A DNA stretch of 64,000 nt from Armatimonadota bacterium (GTDB lineage Bacteria; Armatimonadota; UBA5829; DSUL01), in contig AP024674.1 in the NCBI GenBank assembly GCA_025998755.1, forward strand, positions 496,001-560,000, read 5' to 3'. Numbering within the stretch: position 1 is the stretch's first letter; each line of letters starts with the position of its first letter. Position numbers and translations under genes: made by a program. Positions 25,890 through 35,429 of this stretch are shown piece by piece. The notes under the pieces were generated by a model. It ran no database searches and had not been told where the DNA came from. It saw only the letters and a list, made by a program, of their open reading frames with translations.

Positions 25890-28800
25890 TCAGAATTTCG
25901 CTGTAATGGTCATCCTGGCCGGGCGTCCTGGCTCAAGCTGGATAAGGCTCTTCTGCCGGTCCACCGCCAGAACACGGGCACCTTCGGCCTCCACCCGTCG
26001 GATGGGCCGTCCCTCCGGATGGCGTAACCGGAGCTCCAGCCGGGAGGGCGGATTGCGCTTCGGCGGCGCGACGATCGCCCACATCTCCCCTGCAGAGACG
26101 CGGGATTCGATTCTCAGGCTCACTGGCCCGAAGTAGGTCGGCATTCTGGCCGCCTCCACCACCTCGCCGTCTTTCAGCCACTCCAGAGGCACCGCCGGGG
26201 CTAGCCGCAGCGTGTCATAGCCAATTTCGCTCAGCAGGCAGTGTCTCAGCCAGTTTACCCAGCAACATTCGTCGGGCGTCTTATAGAACGGCCCCCTGCC
26301 CAGTCCGAACGCGTCCACGGGATGCTCGGTAAAGCAGCGCACATCCTCGTAGATGTTCTGGGCAAAGGCATTCATCAGGCAACGCACGGCGTGACGCGGC
26401 TCGTCTCGTTTGATGTAGACCATCGCCATCGGAAGCAGGCCGCTCTGAATGGTGTTGCCGCCATGGCTGAACCAGAAGCGGCGGATGTCCACCTGGCGTC
26501 CGCGCAGTTTGCTGATGAAGACGTTGTCCTCACTATCCTTCAGTATCCAGGTGGACTGGTCTTCCAGCGGGTCCAAAACCCCGCACTCGATGGAGTGGAT
26601 GGGGCCATACAGGCTGTCACGGATCCATCCCAGGTCGCGGCTGAGCAGCCCCGCGCGTGTGGGGGTGAACGGGACGCTGCTTCCGTCCAGCAACCGCGCA
26701 ACCGGGCTTAGCTCCATGTGCAGCCGCATCGAGCGCCGCAGATCCTCCCTGTAAGCGGCCGCGTCCGACGCCACGCGGTCAGCCTCGGGATGTCCGATCT
26801 CCGCCAGCACCTTCGCCGCGGCCTCCATGCCACGGTAGCAATACGCGTTCACGGCATACCAGTACAGCCACTCCGGGTTGTCCTCCAGGTGGCCGGGAGG
26901 CAGCAGGCCGTATTCCGGGACGGGACTCCCATCCGCCTGCGTCCTTTTAGTACATTGACGTTCCCGCGTGACGAAATCGCACGCCGCCACAAGGTTTCCA
27001 GCGATGGACCTGGCCCAGCGGCGGTCCCGGGTCAGCAGATAATGCTCGGCCAGCGCAAAAAGCACGAACCCGTGGTCCAGGTTGTAGTTGAAGGTCTGGT
27101 AGTCGTGGTCTTCGGACAGACGCAGCCCGTGCAGCACTCCTTCCTGAGTCCGGAACTTGCCGTGAAGAGGCCGGCTGCCCTGACAGTGCAGGAAAGGCAT
27201 CAGGTAGCGTCTGGCTTCTGAGTGATAGCCCCGCATGTCCAGTGAGCGAACCTGATGCATCGCCTCGTTCGCGCAGACGTTGTAGGTGTATGTCGCCGCC
27301 GGAAGCAGCCAGTGGCCGGACCGGATGTCCCGGTCCGCCGTGATGGCCACGTGCGGGATAGTCGCTTTGACGAAGTCTGTGATCAGCGGGTTGGGAACCG
27401 TGATCCTGGCGCCGGCCGCGATCTTTCCCTCCCAGTAGGCCGCCATCTCAGCCAGCTTGCTGTCAAAGGTCACCGCCTGCAGCTCGGCCTTGCCTTCGTC
27501 CCCCGTGAAGGTGACCAGAGGGATCTTCAGGTCGAAGGCGTGCTCCTCGCGGGGTCCCAGGGGCACTTCAATCAACACGGCGTTCGGGATCGCTCCGATG
27601 CTCTGCGAGTCCCTGGGACACGCCTCCGCGCGCACGTTGCCCTTTCCGTTCAGCACCACCTGCGCCCGCAGACGTGGGGCGTCATAAGGTTGCGCTGTCC
27701 ACTGCCGCTCGATGGCTTCCCGGTGCCACGGCCAGCGCTCCTCACGGATGCGCGCCGTCGCGTAGACGAAGCCGTCCCGCACTTCCAGAGCCTCCGGGTT
27801 CTCGATGACCATCCAGAAGAGCGCCCTCACTGGCTCCTCGCAGATGTTGCGGACCTGCACCCGCGAGAACACGCAGACCGGCTCGTCCCCCCGCTTCTGC
27901 TCCACATTCTCCGGCCCTTCCAGCAGCAGGGCCGCGAAGTCGGTCTTCTGGAACTCCACGTGGCGGTCCACCCACCGGCTTGTGTAGACGGGCAGATACC
28001 CGTTCAGGGCCGACTGCTCCACGGCGTCCTCGCGCTCGCGAAAGTCTGGCGGGTCCATGGTGGGGAAGCGGAACTCGATGCGGCCGCCCGGCCAGAGGAG
28101 ACGAGCGGTGTCTCGCCCGGTGACTTTCATATGGCGCTTGTCCAGGAAAATGTCGCCGTTGTAGCGCAGAGCCGCCTCCAGACGGTTTCCCTCGCAGCCA
28201 AGAGGGACATATCGCCCCTGCCGGATCTTCACCAAGCCGGGAATCTCCGTGCGAGCCCGCTCCCAGGTCTGCTCAGGCTCTTCGAAGATCAGATCATGCA
28301 CCGGTTTCGGAAGCTCGGGGCGCACGTCCACTGCCGGGAAGCGGGCGTTGCGGACAGTAATGCCGCAGTGGGGGATGATCACCGGCTGGCCTTCGCTGGT
28401 GTCATCCACCGCGAACGAGACCCTGTCGACGCGGCTTGCAAGCGTCACGAGGGTTCTGTCCGGCGGGACTGGCAGCAGCTTCGGATCCACCTGGCTCCTG
28501 CAATCCGTGGCCAGGACGGTCAGCTCCAGAGCGCCGCCCTTTCTGCGAGATCCGAGGAGATACCCATTGGCCACAGAGACCTCCGCTTGCAGCCACGCCG
28601 GATCCGCAGCCTGAATGTGCAGTGTTTCTTTCCTCCACGTAGACGTGGAGATCACCTCCAGCCGCTCGACGCCTGGAACGGGGCCGCGCGCAAACAGCAG
28701 GCGGATGCGGTAGCTTTGCCGCCAGGTGACCGCGAAGTCCTCCGCCCGCTCCAACTCCGTGATATCCAGGGGGTCGAACCGGTAGACGACAGTGTTCCCC

Positions 28801-29174
28801 TCCACTAACACGTCGCCCTGAGCGGTCACCCATCGGCCGTTGTGCGGGTCGTCAATGGCGGTCCATCCGCCGAACCACCGAGCCGGCCAGTTGTGGTTCC
28901 AGTATTGCAACCGTGTGCGGCCCGGACACGCAGGAGCCTTTACATAGTGGACCCGCACCTCCTGGAACTGCCTGGGAGAAGACCATTCGATGCCCAGGTG
29001 GGGACCTCCCTGTTCCGGGACGTCTACGGGATACCAGGCTCCATGGGACATTTTCAGGAAATGGCCCTCAATGGTCAGCGGATTTGCACCGGTCCAGAAT
29101 CGCACCTCTCCGAAGGGAGCAATATCCACCGAGCTCCCCGCCAGGGATTCCAGCTCGCCCAATAGTCTGCTCAT
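25890..29174 (-). CDS. Large glycosidase-like protein with (alpha/alpha)6 barrel
   Basis: The 1094-residue protein has beta-sandwich and discoidin-like regions in its first 600 residues (FQEVRVHYVKAP, WPARWFGGWTAIDD). A six-hairpin helical barrel follows from about residue 640 to 1010: GHWLLPAATYTYNVCANEAM, TFNYNLDHGFVLFALAEHYLL and YWYAVNAYCYRGMEAAAKVL. The C-terminal part closes with a beta domain. The layout recalls GH63/GH78/GH95-type enzymes, but no family can be fixed. No signal peptide is seen. ATG at 29174 is set by GCAGGAG seven bases upstream; an earlier in-frame ATG (29381) adds residues without similarity. It is divergent from the YYD-repeat protein and heads an operon with the C45-type hydrolase. 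Confidence 0.7.
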   Translation of the reverse strand: MSRLLGELESLAGSSVDIAPFGEVRFWTGANPLTIEGHFLKMSHGAWYPVDVPEQGGPHLGIEWSSPRQFQEVRVHYVKAPACPGRTRLQYWNHNWPARWFGGWTAIDDPHNGRWVTAQGDVLVEGNTVVYRFDPLDITELERAEDFAVTWRQSYRIRLLFARGPVPGVERLEVISTSTWRKETLHIQAADPAWLQAEVSVANGYLLGSRRKGGALELTVLATDCRSQVDPKLLPVPPDRTLVTLASRVDRVSFAVDDTSEGQPVIIPHCGITVRNARFPAVDVRPELPKPVHDLIFEEPEQTWERARTEIPGLVKIRQGRYVPLGCEGNRLEAALRYNGDIFLDKRHMKVTGRDTARLLWPGGRIEFRFPTMDPPDFREREDAVEQSALNGYLPVYTSRWVDRHVEFQKTDFAALLLEGPENVEQKRGDEPVCVFSRVQVRNICEEPVRALFWMVIENPEALEVRDGFVYATARIREERWPWHREAIERQWTAQPYDAPRLRAQVVLNGKGNVRAEACPRDSQSIGAIPNAVLIEVPLGPREEHAFDLKIPLVTFTGDEGKAELQAVTFDSKLAEMAAYWEGKIAAGARITVPNPLITDFVKATIPHVAITADRDIRSGHWLLPAATYTYNVCANEAMHQVRSLDMRGYHSEARRYLMPFLHCQGSRPLHGKFRTQEGVLHGLRLSEDHDYQTFNYNLDHGFVLFALAEHYLLTRDRRWARSIAGNLVAACDFVTRERQCTKRTQADGSPVPEYGLLPPGHLEDNPEWLYWYAVNAYCYRGMEAAAKVLAEIGHPEADRVASDAAAYREDLRRSMRLHMELSPVARLLDGSSVPFTPTRAGLLSRDLGWIRDSLYGPIHSIECGVLDPLEDQSTWILKDSEDNVFISKLRGRQVDIRRFWFSHGGNTIQSGLLPMAMVYIKRDEPRHAVRCLMNAFAQNIYEDVRCFTEHPVDAFGLGRGPFYKTPDECCWVNWLRHCLLSEIGYDTLRLAPAVPLEWLKDGEVVEAARMPTYFGPVSLRIESRVSAGEMWAIVAPPKRNPPSRLELRLRHPEGRPIRRVEAEGARVLAVDRQKSLIQLEPGRPARMTITAKF

Positions 29175-29296
29175 GGGTTGTCTCCTGCAGGGTTTGAGGC
29201 AATCAGAAGGGCAGTTCGTCTTCGGATGTGGCTCATCCTCCGGTCCGTCCCGTTGGGAGCCCCGACCACCGGTGCGCCAACCTGGGAAAATCTCTG

Positions 29297-29325
29297 TTGA
29301 CAGGAGGGCGGCGATACCGGATAAT
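29297..29325 (+). promoter_or_regulatory. Sigma-70 promoter of the YYD-repeat propeller gene
   Basis: TTGACA (29297-29302), a 17-base spacer and GATAAT (29320-29325) lie about 55 bases upstream of the ATG at 29381. Spacing is ideal, with five of six matches in the -10 and all in the -35. Confidence 0.8.
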
Positions 29326-29380
29326 GACCAGGTAGACTTGCTATTGCATATCAGTCTCACGCGAGGAGGGTGTGGTCTCA

Positions 29381-32300
29381 ATGCACCGCCGTCTTCTTTT
29401 GGTCATTTTGGTCGGTGTTTTCGCGGGCTCAAGGTTTGGCGTGGCTTTCGCTGCTCCGTTCGTATCCTTCGATGAGCCCCGGTTCGTCTCCGTCAACAAA
29501 CGCAACGCACCAGGAGAATGGCCTCTAGAGTATAATCTGGGTAGCCGGGTCTCACTGACGTTCGACTCGACGAACCGTCCGCATATTGCTTATGTGGACC
29601 GCTTCAATGGCCATGCTCTGAAGTATGCCAGGTGGACCGGCTCCTCGTGGGAAGTCACTCCGCTTTACGATCGCGCCCCTTGGGCTTACGAATCGGTTTC
29701 TTCAATTGCCGTAGACGCTGCCGGCAATCCGCATATCGCCATCACCGGAACTCAGCATATTTTTCGCAGCGGTGGAATCTGGCAGCGTGAGATGGTGGAA
29801 GTCAAGATCGCCTCTCCTTCTGTCAGAATCGGCCCCGACGGACAGCCGCGGGTGGCCTATATTCAGGAGTCTGGCTCGTCGCTTGTCTTGCGATATGCGG
29901 CGCGCAATCCCGGGGGAACTTGGAGCTACGAAACCGTCCGCACAATGTCCTTCCCAACTGCGGGATGGGTATCGCCGAAAAGAGGCTGGTGTTCCCTCGC
30001 GCTGGATTCCTCTGGCAATCCAAACATCGCGTATTACGACACCGGGGTGGAGCAGATCCGCTACGTGTTGAAATCGGGAATCAACTGGGTCGTGTTCGTC
30101 GTCGATTCCTCGTCCGCCGACACGGGGCGTCCCTGTGCTATCGCCATGGACAGCCTGAACCGGAGATACATCGCCTATCTTGATGCAACAAACGGCCGAA
30201 TCAAAATTGCGTATCAGACCAGCAGTGGCTGGGTGCAGGAAACGCTGGGAACTCTGGACAACTGGGTCGGATTCATTGGCAAACGCCTCTCCAACCTTTC
30301 GGTGGCCGTTGCCCCTGATGGTACTATCGCGGTGGCATACGTCTGGGGTGCGAGCGCGCGGGTTCATCGGAGGATCGGCGGCGTCTGGCACCTTACGGAG
30401 ATTCCCGCAAACTACGTCTACTCGTATGACGACTTTGCTTTTGCCGCAATAGCCTTCAACAGCGCAGGCGTGCTGGGTTTGGCTTTTTGCGGGCAAGGAC
30501 CGGGGCCCGCAGGATCGCTACACTACTACACCATCACAGGGCCGGGGTCGGGGTCCGTTAGTGCGCAGCTGGTGGACCCCAACCCTCGGATGGGTAAGGA
30601 CACGATCGGCATAAGCCGCAACGGCGACGGAGTTATCTATAACAATCCATCGATGCAGAGCCTGTCGGTTTGCCACGCGCAGCAGCCCAACCTCAATAAC
30701 GCTGTGTTTCGCAGGTATTATGATGGGCTCGTCACGAGGGGACCCTACCAGGATCTGGCTGCCGACGTAGACCGGGTAGGCGTCAACTGGTATGCCAGCG
30801 TTTATGAGGATCTTCCCGGGCAGAGGCGTCTGCTGCTTGCTTCGACGAGCACTCCCGATTGGTATTTCCCTATCTCTGAATGGGAATATGAGGTGGTGGA
30901 TCAGTCGGCGACGGATGTGGGGCGTTTCAACAGTCTGGTTGCTGCATCGGACACCTCCCTGCACATCAGTTACTATGATGCCACGAATGGCGACTTGAAG
31001 CATGCCCGGCGATCGCCAGGCGGCGCGTGGACTGTCACCACGGTGGATGCCACGGGGAATGTGGGATGGGACACTTCGATCGCCCTGAACGCGGGCGGAC
31101 TGCCCCGGATAAGCTACTACGATGCCACTAACCAGGATCTGAAGTTCGCCTATCTAAGCGGATCCTCTTGGGCCGTAACCACCGTGGACAGTACTGGATC
31201 TGTCGGAGAATATTCCTCGTTGGTCTACGACAGCTCCAACCGCCCCCACATTAGCTACTACGACCGCACCAATCGCCAGCTGAAGTATGCCAAGGGTCCC
31301 ATCGGTTCCTGGGCCATCAGCGTGGTGGATACGGGCAATGTGGGCGAGTTCTCGGGTCTTGCCTTGGACGGCGTCGGGAACCCGCACATCGTATACTATG
31401 ACAGTGGACAGAGGGATCTGAAATACGCGTGGTTCAACGGGACGTCGTGGGACATCCGGCGTCTGGACTCGGTAGGGGACGTCGGCCGGAACGCGGTTAT
31501 CGGCATCAGCGGCAGCCGCATCCGCATCTGCTACTACGATGACACCCAGGGTGGAGTCAAGGAGATATGGGGGCAGGTGGACTACACCGGACCGTCGGCC
31601 GTGAGTGTGACGGACGAGGGCGAGTTCACTACGGATAGCTCCCGCCTTAGCGCCTCGTGGACCCAGGCATCGGATCCTGAAACGGGAATCTTCAAATACC
31701 GATACGCAATCGGAACGACTCCTTCCGATCCCGGTTCCGGATATGTGATCCCCTGGAAGGAGGTGTCAGAAGGCACCACAAGCATGACCGAGACCGGTCT
31801 CTCCCTGCAAAACGGGCAGATTTACTACATATATGTCAGTGCCCTAAACTGGGCCGGTGAGTGGGGGCCGGTTGCCGCGTCGGATGGGATCCGCGTGGTG
31901 TCCTCGGCCAATAACCGGATCGCCGAGGCCAAGCGCCTGCCGGACGACACCTGGGTCCGGCTGACCGGTAAAGTCGTTTCCCGCGAGGCATCGTTTTATT
32001 TCTGCTACATCCAGGAACCGGACCGCTCGTCGGGCATACTGGTCTATAGCATGGATGCTTCGCTGCCGGCGTTCAGTCTCGTCAAGGGCAGGGAAGTCAG
32101 TATTGTGGGTGTAGTGGGCAACAGGGGTGGTAATAGAGTCATTTACCAACCAGTCGTGCAGATAACTGGAACACAGGCGCCGCCGCGCCCGGTTTCCCTG
32201 CGCAACATCGAGGTTGGCGGGACAGATTTCTTCTACGTTCCCGGCCCTGTCCGCTCCGGCCAGAAGGGGGTTCCCGGCCGGCGGGGACTCAACAATGTGG

Positions 32301-32527
32301 GACTGTATGTCCGCACCACCGGACGGGTGGTCGCGCATAGCTACCCGACCATGTTTGTCATTGACGATGGTTCCCTGCCGGGAGGTTTGCCCGTCAAGCA
32401 CGAGATTCACTGGGGCCAGCCTCCTGTTGGAAGTCTGGTGGAGGTGTTCGGCTATCCCACTCTGGGGGACTTTGAGGAGGGTCCGCTATACATGGAGGGT
32501 TCAGGAGCCTGGCGCGTCCTGGACTAG
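29381..32527 (+). CDS. Secreted beta-propeller repeat protein with Fn3-like and tandem OB-like domains
   Basis: The 1048-residue protein has a signal peptide (MHRRLLLVILVGVFAG). About residues 40-740 hold many short propeller strands built on the pattern DS.NRPHIAYYD...L.YA...G.W..T.VD, repeated most evenly between residues 510 and 730 (HISYYDATNGDLKHA, RISYYDATNQDLKFA, HISYYDRTNRQLKYA). Then comes an Fn3-like domain (YYIYVSALNWAGEWG). The last about 205 residues form two OB-like barrels with YIQEPDRSSGILVYS. No catalytic residues were seen, so a binding or surface role is likely. ATG at 29381 has GAGGAGGG ten bases upstream; GTG at 29372 is too close to it. The same C-terminal module occurs in two later genes. 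Confidence 0.8.
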   Translation: MHRRLLLVILVGVFAGSRFGVAFAAPFVSFDEPRFVSVNKRNAPGEWPLEYNLGSRVSLTFDSTNRPHIAYVDRFNGHALKYARWTGSSWEVTPLYDRAPWAYESVSSIAVDAAGNPHIAITGTQHIFRSGGIWQREMVEVKIASPSVRIGPDGQPRVAYIQESGSSLVLRYAARNPGGTWSYETVRTMSFPTAGWVSPKRGWCSLALDSSGNPNIAYYDTGVEQIRYVLKSGINWVVFVVDSSSADTGRPCAIAMDSLNRRYIAYLDATNGRIKIAYQTSSGWVQETLGTLDNWVGFIGKRLSNLSVAVAPDGTIAVAYVWGASARVHRRIGGVWHLTEIPANYVYSYDDFAFAAIAFNSAGVLGLAFCGQGPGPAGSLHYYTITGPGSGSVSAQLVDPNPRMGKDTIGISRNGDGVIYNNPSMQSLSVCHAQQPNLNNAVFRRYYDGLVTRGPYQDLAADVDRVGVNWYASVYEDLPGQRRLLLASTSTPDWYFPISEWEYEVVDQSATDVGRFNSLVAASDTSLHISYYDATNGDLKHARRSPGGAWTVTTVDATGNVGWDTSIALNAGGLPRISYYDATNQDLKFAYLSGSSWAVTTVDSTGSVGEYSSLVYDSSNRPHISYYDRTNRQLKYAKGPIGSWAISVVDTGNVGEFSGLALDGVGNPHIVYYDSGQRDLKYAWFNGTSWDIRRLDSVGDVGRNAVIGISGSRIRICYYDDTQGGVKEIWGQVDYTGPSAVSVTDEGEFTTDSSRLSASWTQASDPETGIFKYRYAIGTTPSDPGSGYVIPWKEVSEGTTSMTETGLSLQNGQIYYIYVSALNWAGEWGPVAASDGIRVVSSANNRIAEAKRLPDDTWVRLTGKVVSREASFYFCYIQEPDRSSGILVYSMDASLPAFSLVKGREVSIVGVVGNRGGNRVIYQPVVQITGTQAPPRPVSLRNIEVGGTDFFYVPGPVRSGQKGVPGRRGLNNVGLYVRTTGRVVAHSYPTMFVIDDGSLPGGLPVKHEIHWGQPPVGSLVEVFGYPTLGDFEEGPLYMEGSGAWRVLD

Positions 32528-32559
32528 CGCGGTCTCGGCGCTCTTCGCGAGGGGACGAT

Positions 32560-32585
32560 CGGGCTCCGCCCCATGGCGGGGCCCG
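32560..32585 (+). terminator. Probable terminator hairpin after the propeller gene
   Basis: An 11-bp stem (CGGGCTCCGCC with GGCGGGGCCCG, one G-T pair) closes a 4-base loop. It lies 32 bases after the stop and is followed by a weak T-rich tail (CTTCTCTT). Confidence 0.5.
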
Positions 32586-32629
32586 CTTCTCTTGCGGCCG
32601 GGGCGCTCGCGGCAATATGATGCCCTGAG

Positions 32630-33523
32630 ATGACGGAACGTGACACGGTTCTGGACAAGATCTGGGGGAGTATATGGCTGGACGGCACGCTGGTCCCTGC
32701 CGGGGAGGCTGCGGTCAGCGCCTTTGACCGGGGTCTGCTCTACGGCGATGGACTGTATGAGACCATTCGGGTCTATTCCGGAGTGGCGTTCCTCCTGAGC
32801 GAGCACGTCCGGCGACTGCGTCAGGGTGCGCAGGTCCTGCGGATGCCTGTGCCTGATGAGGACATCATCCGAAGGGCGGTAGACTCCGTAATCCGCGCCA
32901 ACGGTTTGCGGGAAGCCTATCTTCGCCTCACGCTGACGCGTGGTGTGGATCCGGACGACTGGACCAAGCTGGAGCCCTGCCAGCCTCGTCTCATCGTGAT
33001 GGCCCGCCCGTTACCCTCGCGGGATTATGGCGACGGGTTCGCCCTGGCCGTCTCCCCCTTTCGCATCGATCCGGCCAGTCCCCTGAGAGGCGTCAAACAC
33101 ACTGGCATCATGCCCAAGATTATGGCCCGCCGCCTGGCGGCCGAAGAGGGATGTCAGGATGCGCTTCTCCTGACTGCTGATGGCTTCGTGGGGGAAGCCT
33201 CCGCGGCAAGCGTCTTCTGGGTTCATGGTGGCTCGCTGTTTACTCCCTCGCTTGACTGCGGCATCCTTGACGGGCTGACCCGGATGCTGGTGCTGCAGGT
33301 GGCCTCGCTCGGCGGCATTCCCGCAGAGGAGGGACGGTTTTCGCTGGAGCATCTCCTTCACGCCGATGAAGTGTTCCTCACAAGCTCCACCTGGGAGCTT
33401 GTCCCAGTCAAAAGAGTGGGGCTGCGCGATTTCGCGGCTCCGCGGCCGGGGCCTCTCACGAGGCGGCTGATGGAGCTTTATGGCGAGGAAGTTCGCCGCC
33501 TTATCGAAGAAGACGCTTCCTGA
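32630..33523 (+). CDS. Class IV PLP aminotransferase (branched-chain aminotransferase or aminodeoxychorismate lyase)
   Basis: The 297-residue PLP enzyme belongs to fold-type IV. Motifs are SAFDRGLLYGDGLYETIRVYSG (about residue 30), RLTLTRGV, the PLP lysine in GVKHTGIMPKIMARR (about residue 155), DGFVGEASAASVFWVHG and GILDGLTRMLVL. Members either transfer the amino group of branched-chain amino acids (IlvE) or release pyruvate from aminodeoxychorismate (PabC). The residues that separate the two cannot be judged safely by eye, so I leave the symbol empty. ATG at 32630. It stands alone between secreted-protein genes with a hairpin on each side. Confidence 0.87.
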   Translation: MTERDTVLDKIWGSIWLDGTLVPAGEAAVSAFDRGLLYGDGLYETIRVYSGVAFLLSEHVRRLRQGAQVLRMPVPDEDIIRRAVDSVIRANGLREAYLRLTLTRGVDPDDWTKLEPCQPRLIVMARPLPSRDYGDGFALAVSPFRIDPASPLRGVKHTGIMPKIMARRLAAEEGCQDALLLTADGFVGEASAASVFWVHGGSLFTPSLDCGILDGLTRMLVLQVASLGGIPAEEGRFSLEHLLHADEVFLTSSTWELVPVKRVGLRDFAAPRPGPLTRRLMELYGEEVRRLIEEDAS

Positions 33524-33580
33524 GCGCGGCCGGGAAGGTCTGTGTCGCCGTGCGATCGAACCTATCCCCAATCTTGTGCC

Positions 33581-33597
33581 GCCCGCCTGCGGCGGGC
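33581..33597 (+). terminator. Possible weak terminator after the aminotransferase gene
   Basis: A short 7-bp GC stem (GCCCGCC with GGCGGGC, 3-base loop) sits 58 bases past the stop. The following T-run is poor (TTCCGT), so the call is tentative. Confidence 0.35.
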
Positions 33598-33659
33598 TTC
33601 CGTCGAATGGGAGCTCGGGCGGCGGCGAGCCTGCGAAATATCTGGGAGAATGATCAGCA

Positions 33660-35429
33660 ATGACACTCATCCAACAGGCCGCTCTTGTCTGGGCAGCGGC
33701 CACGTTTATGGCGCTGGTGGGGGCTGTGCCTTTGCTGGCGCAGTCCGACCGTCCTCCAACGGCGGAAGAAGCGGCGCAATTTGTCCGCAATCACGCCCCG
33801 AAGGAGATGCCCCGCCGGGGCGAGGTTCCCGAAGGGTTTATGCTGCGCTTTTCGGATCCGGGGTGCGATCCGGGCCAGGATTGCGACGACGTCGGCCCCT
33901 GGGCAGCCATTCGGCGCGCCTATATCGAACAATCCGGCGCAAATATGGGCAGTATAGGCATCAGCTGGCCCGAGACCGAGCCGAATCCACCCGTTGACGG
34001 CAAGCACACCTATGACTTCTCCAAGGTGCAGCCCGATCCCTGGGAGCTGAAGCAGAAGTATGTCATCTGTCACCTTGGTCATTTCGGCGGGTGGATGGCG
34101 GATCTGCAGTTCAAGGACCGGGAGACCTATAACAGCTACCTGGAGAAGTGGGCTGAGGCTGCGTGCCGCTTCGCCAGGGAGAAGTTCGGAGTCACAATCT
34201 TCGAGTGCGGCGGCAACGAGAGAGATCTGGTTGCGCCCGAGACCTACCGGCCGCATTACCCCGACTGGCACTACTACTATATGGATCCGGTCAAGGCCAT
34301 TCATCGGGGAATGAAGAAGGCTCATCCGGACAACAAGCTGATGATCGGCCAGATGTGCTACACCGACCGGGACCACATCGGGGCGCTGTATGCGGCCGGA
34401 GCGAAGGGGCACTTCGAGATCCTGGCAATCCACGCGTACGGCCCGCGTGGCGTGCACGTGGATATGGAGCAGATCATCGAGGCCCGCGAGGGGATGGACG
34501 CGATGGGTGACACACATATCCCCATCGTCCTGACGGAAGGGTGGTCGGCTTTTCCGCTGCCTGATTCCATCGAGAAGGACAAACGTTGGCGCGGCGGCAG
34601 CCGGCCATACACGGATGCCGAGATTGAGCATTACCGTCAGTCTGTGCTGGACGGCTGGCGCAATCTGATGACTCCAAGACCCGGAATGTATGATCCCAAG
34701 TGGGTACAGGGAGCCCATTACTTCGTGCTGAACGATCACTGGGGCGGCCGTGGGTGGGAAAAACGCGGCAAGGCGCAGTACGATGAGCAGGGCAACCTGA
34801 AAGGCTTCCTGCTGGACGGCTACTTCATCGGCACTTCCGACCCGGACTACCTGAAGCCGCTGCTGCGTCCGTGGGGGTTGATAGACATAGATGGAAAGCC
34901 GAAAGGCGACACCGTGTATGCGTTTCCTCCCTACATCCCGAAGCATACCTTCGAGGCGAAGATGCACGCGGACCTGAAGATGGTTCCCTACGTGCAGCGG
35001 CAGCCGGACTGGAAGGCGCCGGAGGTGATTGCGGACACACCGTACCGGGTGACGGTGACTTTCACCAATCGCGAAAAGACCCCCATGACGAACTGCCGCT
35101 TCAGCCTGTCCGAAAAGAGCGAGAAGGATGCCCCAGGAGGGTACGCGTTCGCCTTCGTGCAGGGGACGCTTCATACGCACGCCCAGCCGTCCACGGAGCA
35201 TCTGGTGCGCTCGGAGCTGATCGGCAAGGCTCCGCCGGAGACAATCGGGCCGGGGGAGACCGTGACACTGGAGTATGAGGTCACCTACGACCCGGCTCTG
35301 GACACCACGGAGCGGCACGATATGCGCAAGCGCGTTCGCGCCTACTGCGACCTTTACTACGTCTGGGAAGGGCGCCCGTATCACACGGATGCCTGGCTGC
35401 CGAGAGTGGTGGTAAAGAAGCGCGAGTGA
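33660..35429 (+). CDS. Secreted clan GH-A-like glycosidase, first gene of a three-gene operon
   Basis: The 589-residue protein starts with a hydrophobic signal-like helix (QQAALVWAAATFMALVGAVPLLA). A TIM barrel covers about residues 80-420 and an Fn3- or immunoglobulin-like domain follows. The acid/base is probably the glutamate in FECGGNERDLV (NE motif) and the nucleophile that in IVLTEGWSAF, the arrangement of clan GH-A. HIAYGP-like text (LAIHAYGPRG) marks a barrel strand end. I cannot assign a GH number. The start is ATG at 33660, although no strong ribosome site is visible. Its stop overlaps the next start by four bases (GTGA), so translation is coupled. Confidence 0.7.
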   Translation: MTLIQQAALVWAAATFMALVGAVPLLAQSDRPPTAEEAAQFVRNHAPKEMPRRGEVPEGFMLRFSDPGCDPGQDCDDVGPWAAIRRAYIEQSGANMGSIGISWPETEPNPPVDGKHTYDFSKVQPDPWELKQKYVICHLGHFGGWMADLQFKDRETYNSYLEKWAEAACRFAREKFGVTIFECGGNERDLVAPETYRPHYPDWHYYYMDPVKAIHRGMKKAHPDNKLMIGQMCYTDRDHIGALYAAGAKGHFEILAIHAYGPRGVHVDMEQIIEAREGMDAMGDTHIPIVLTEGWSAFPLPDSIEKDKRWRGGSRPYTDAEIEHYRQSVLDGWRNLMTPRPGMYDPKWVQGAHYFVLNDHWGGRGWEKRGKAQYDEQGNLKGFLLDGYFIGTSDPDYLKPLLRPWGLIDIDGKPKGDTVYAFPPYIPKHTFEAKMHADLKMVPYVQRQPDWKAPEVIADTPYRVTVTFTNREKTPMTNCRFSLSEKSEKDAPGGYAFAFVQGTLHTHAQPSTEHLVRSELIGKAPPETIGPGETVTLEYEVTYDPALDTTERHDMRKRVRAYCDLYYVWEGRPYHTDAWLPRVVVKKRE

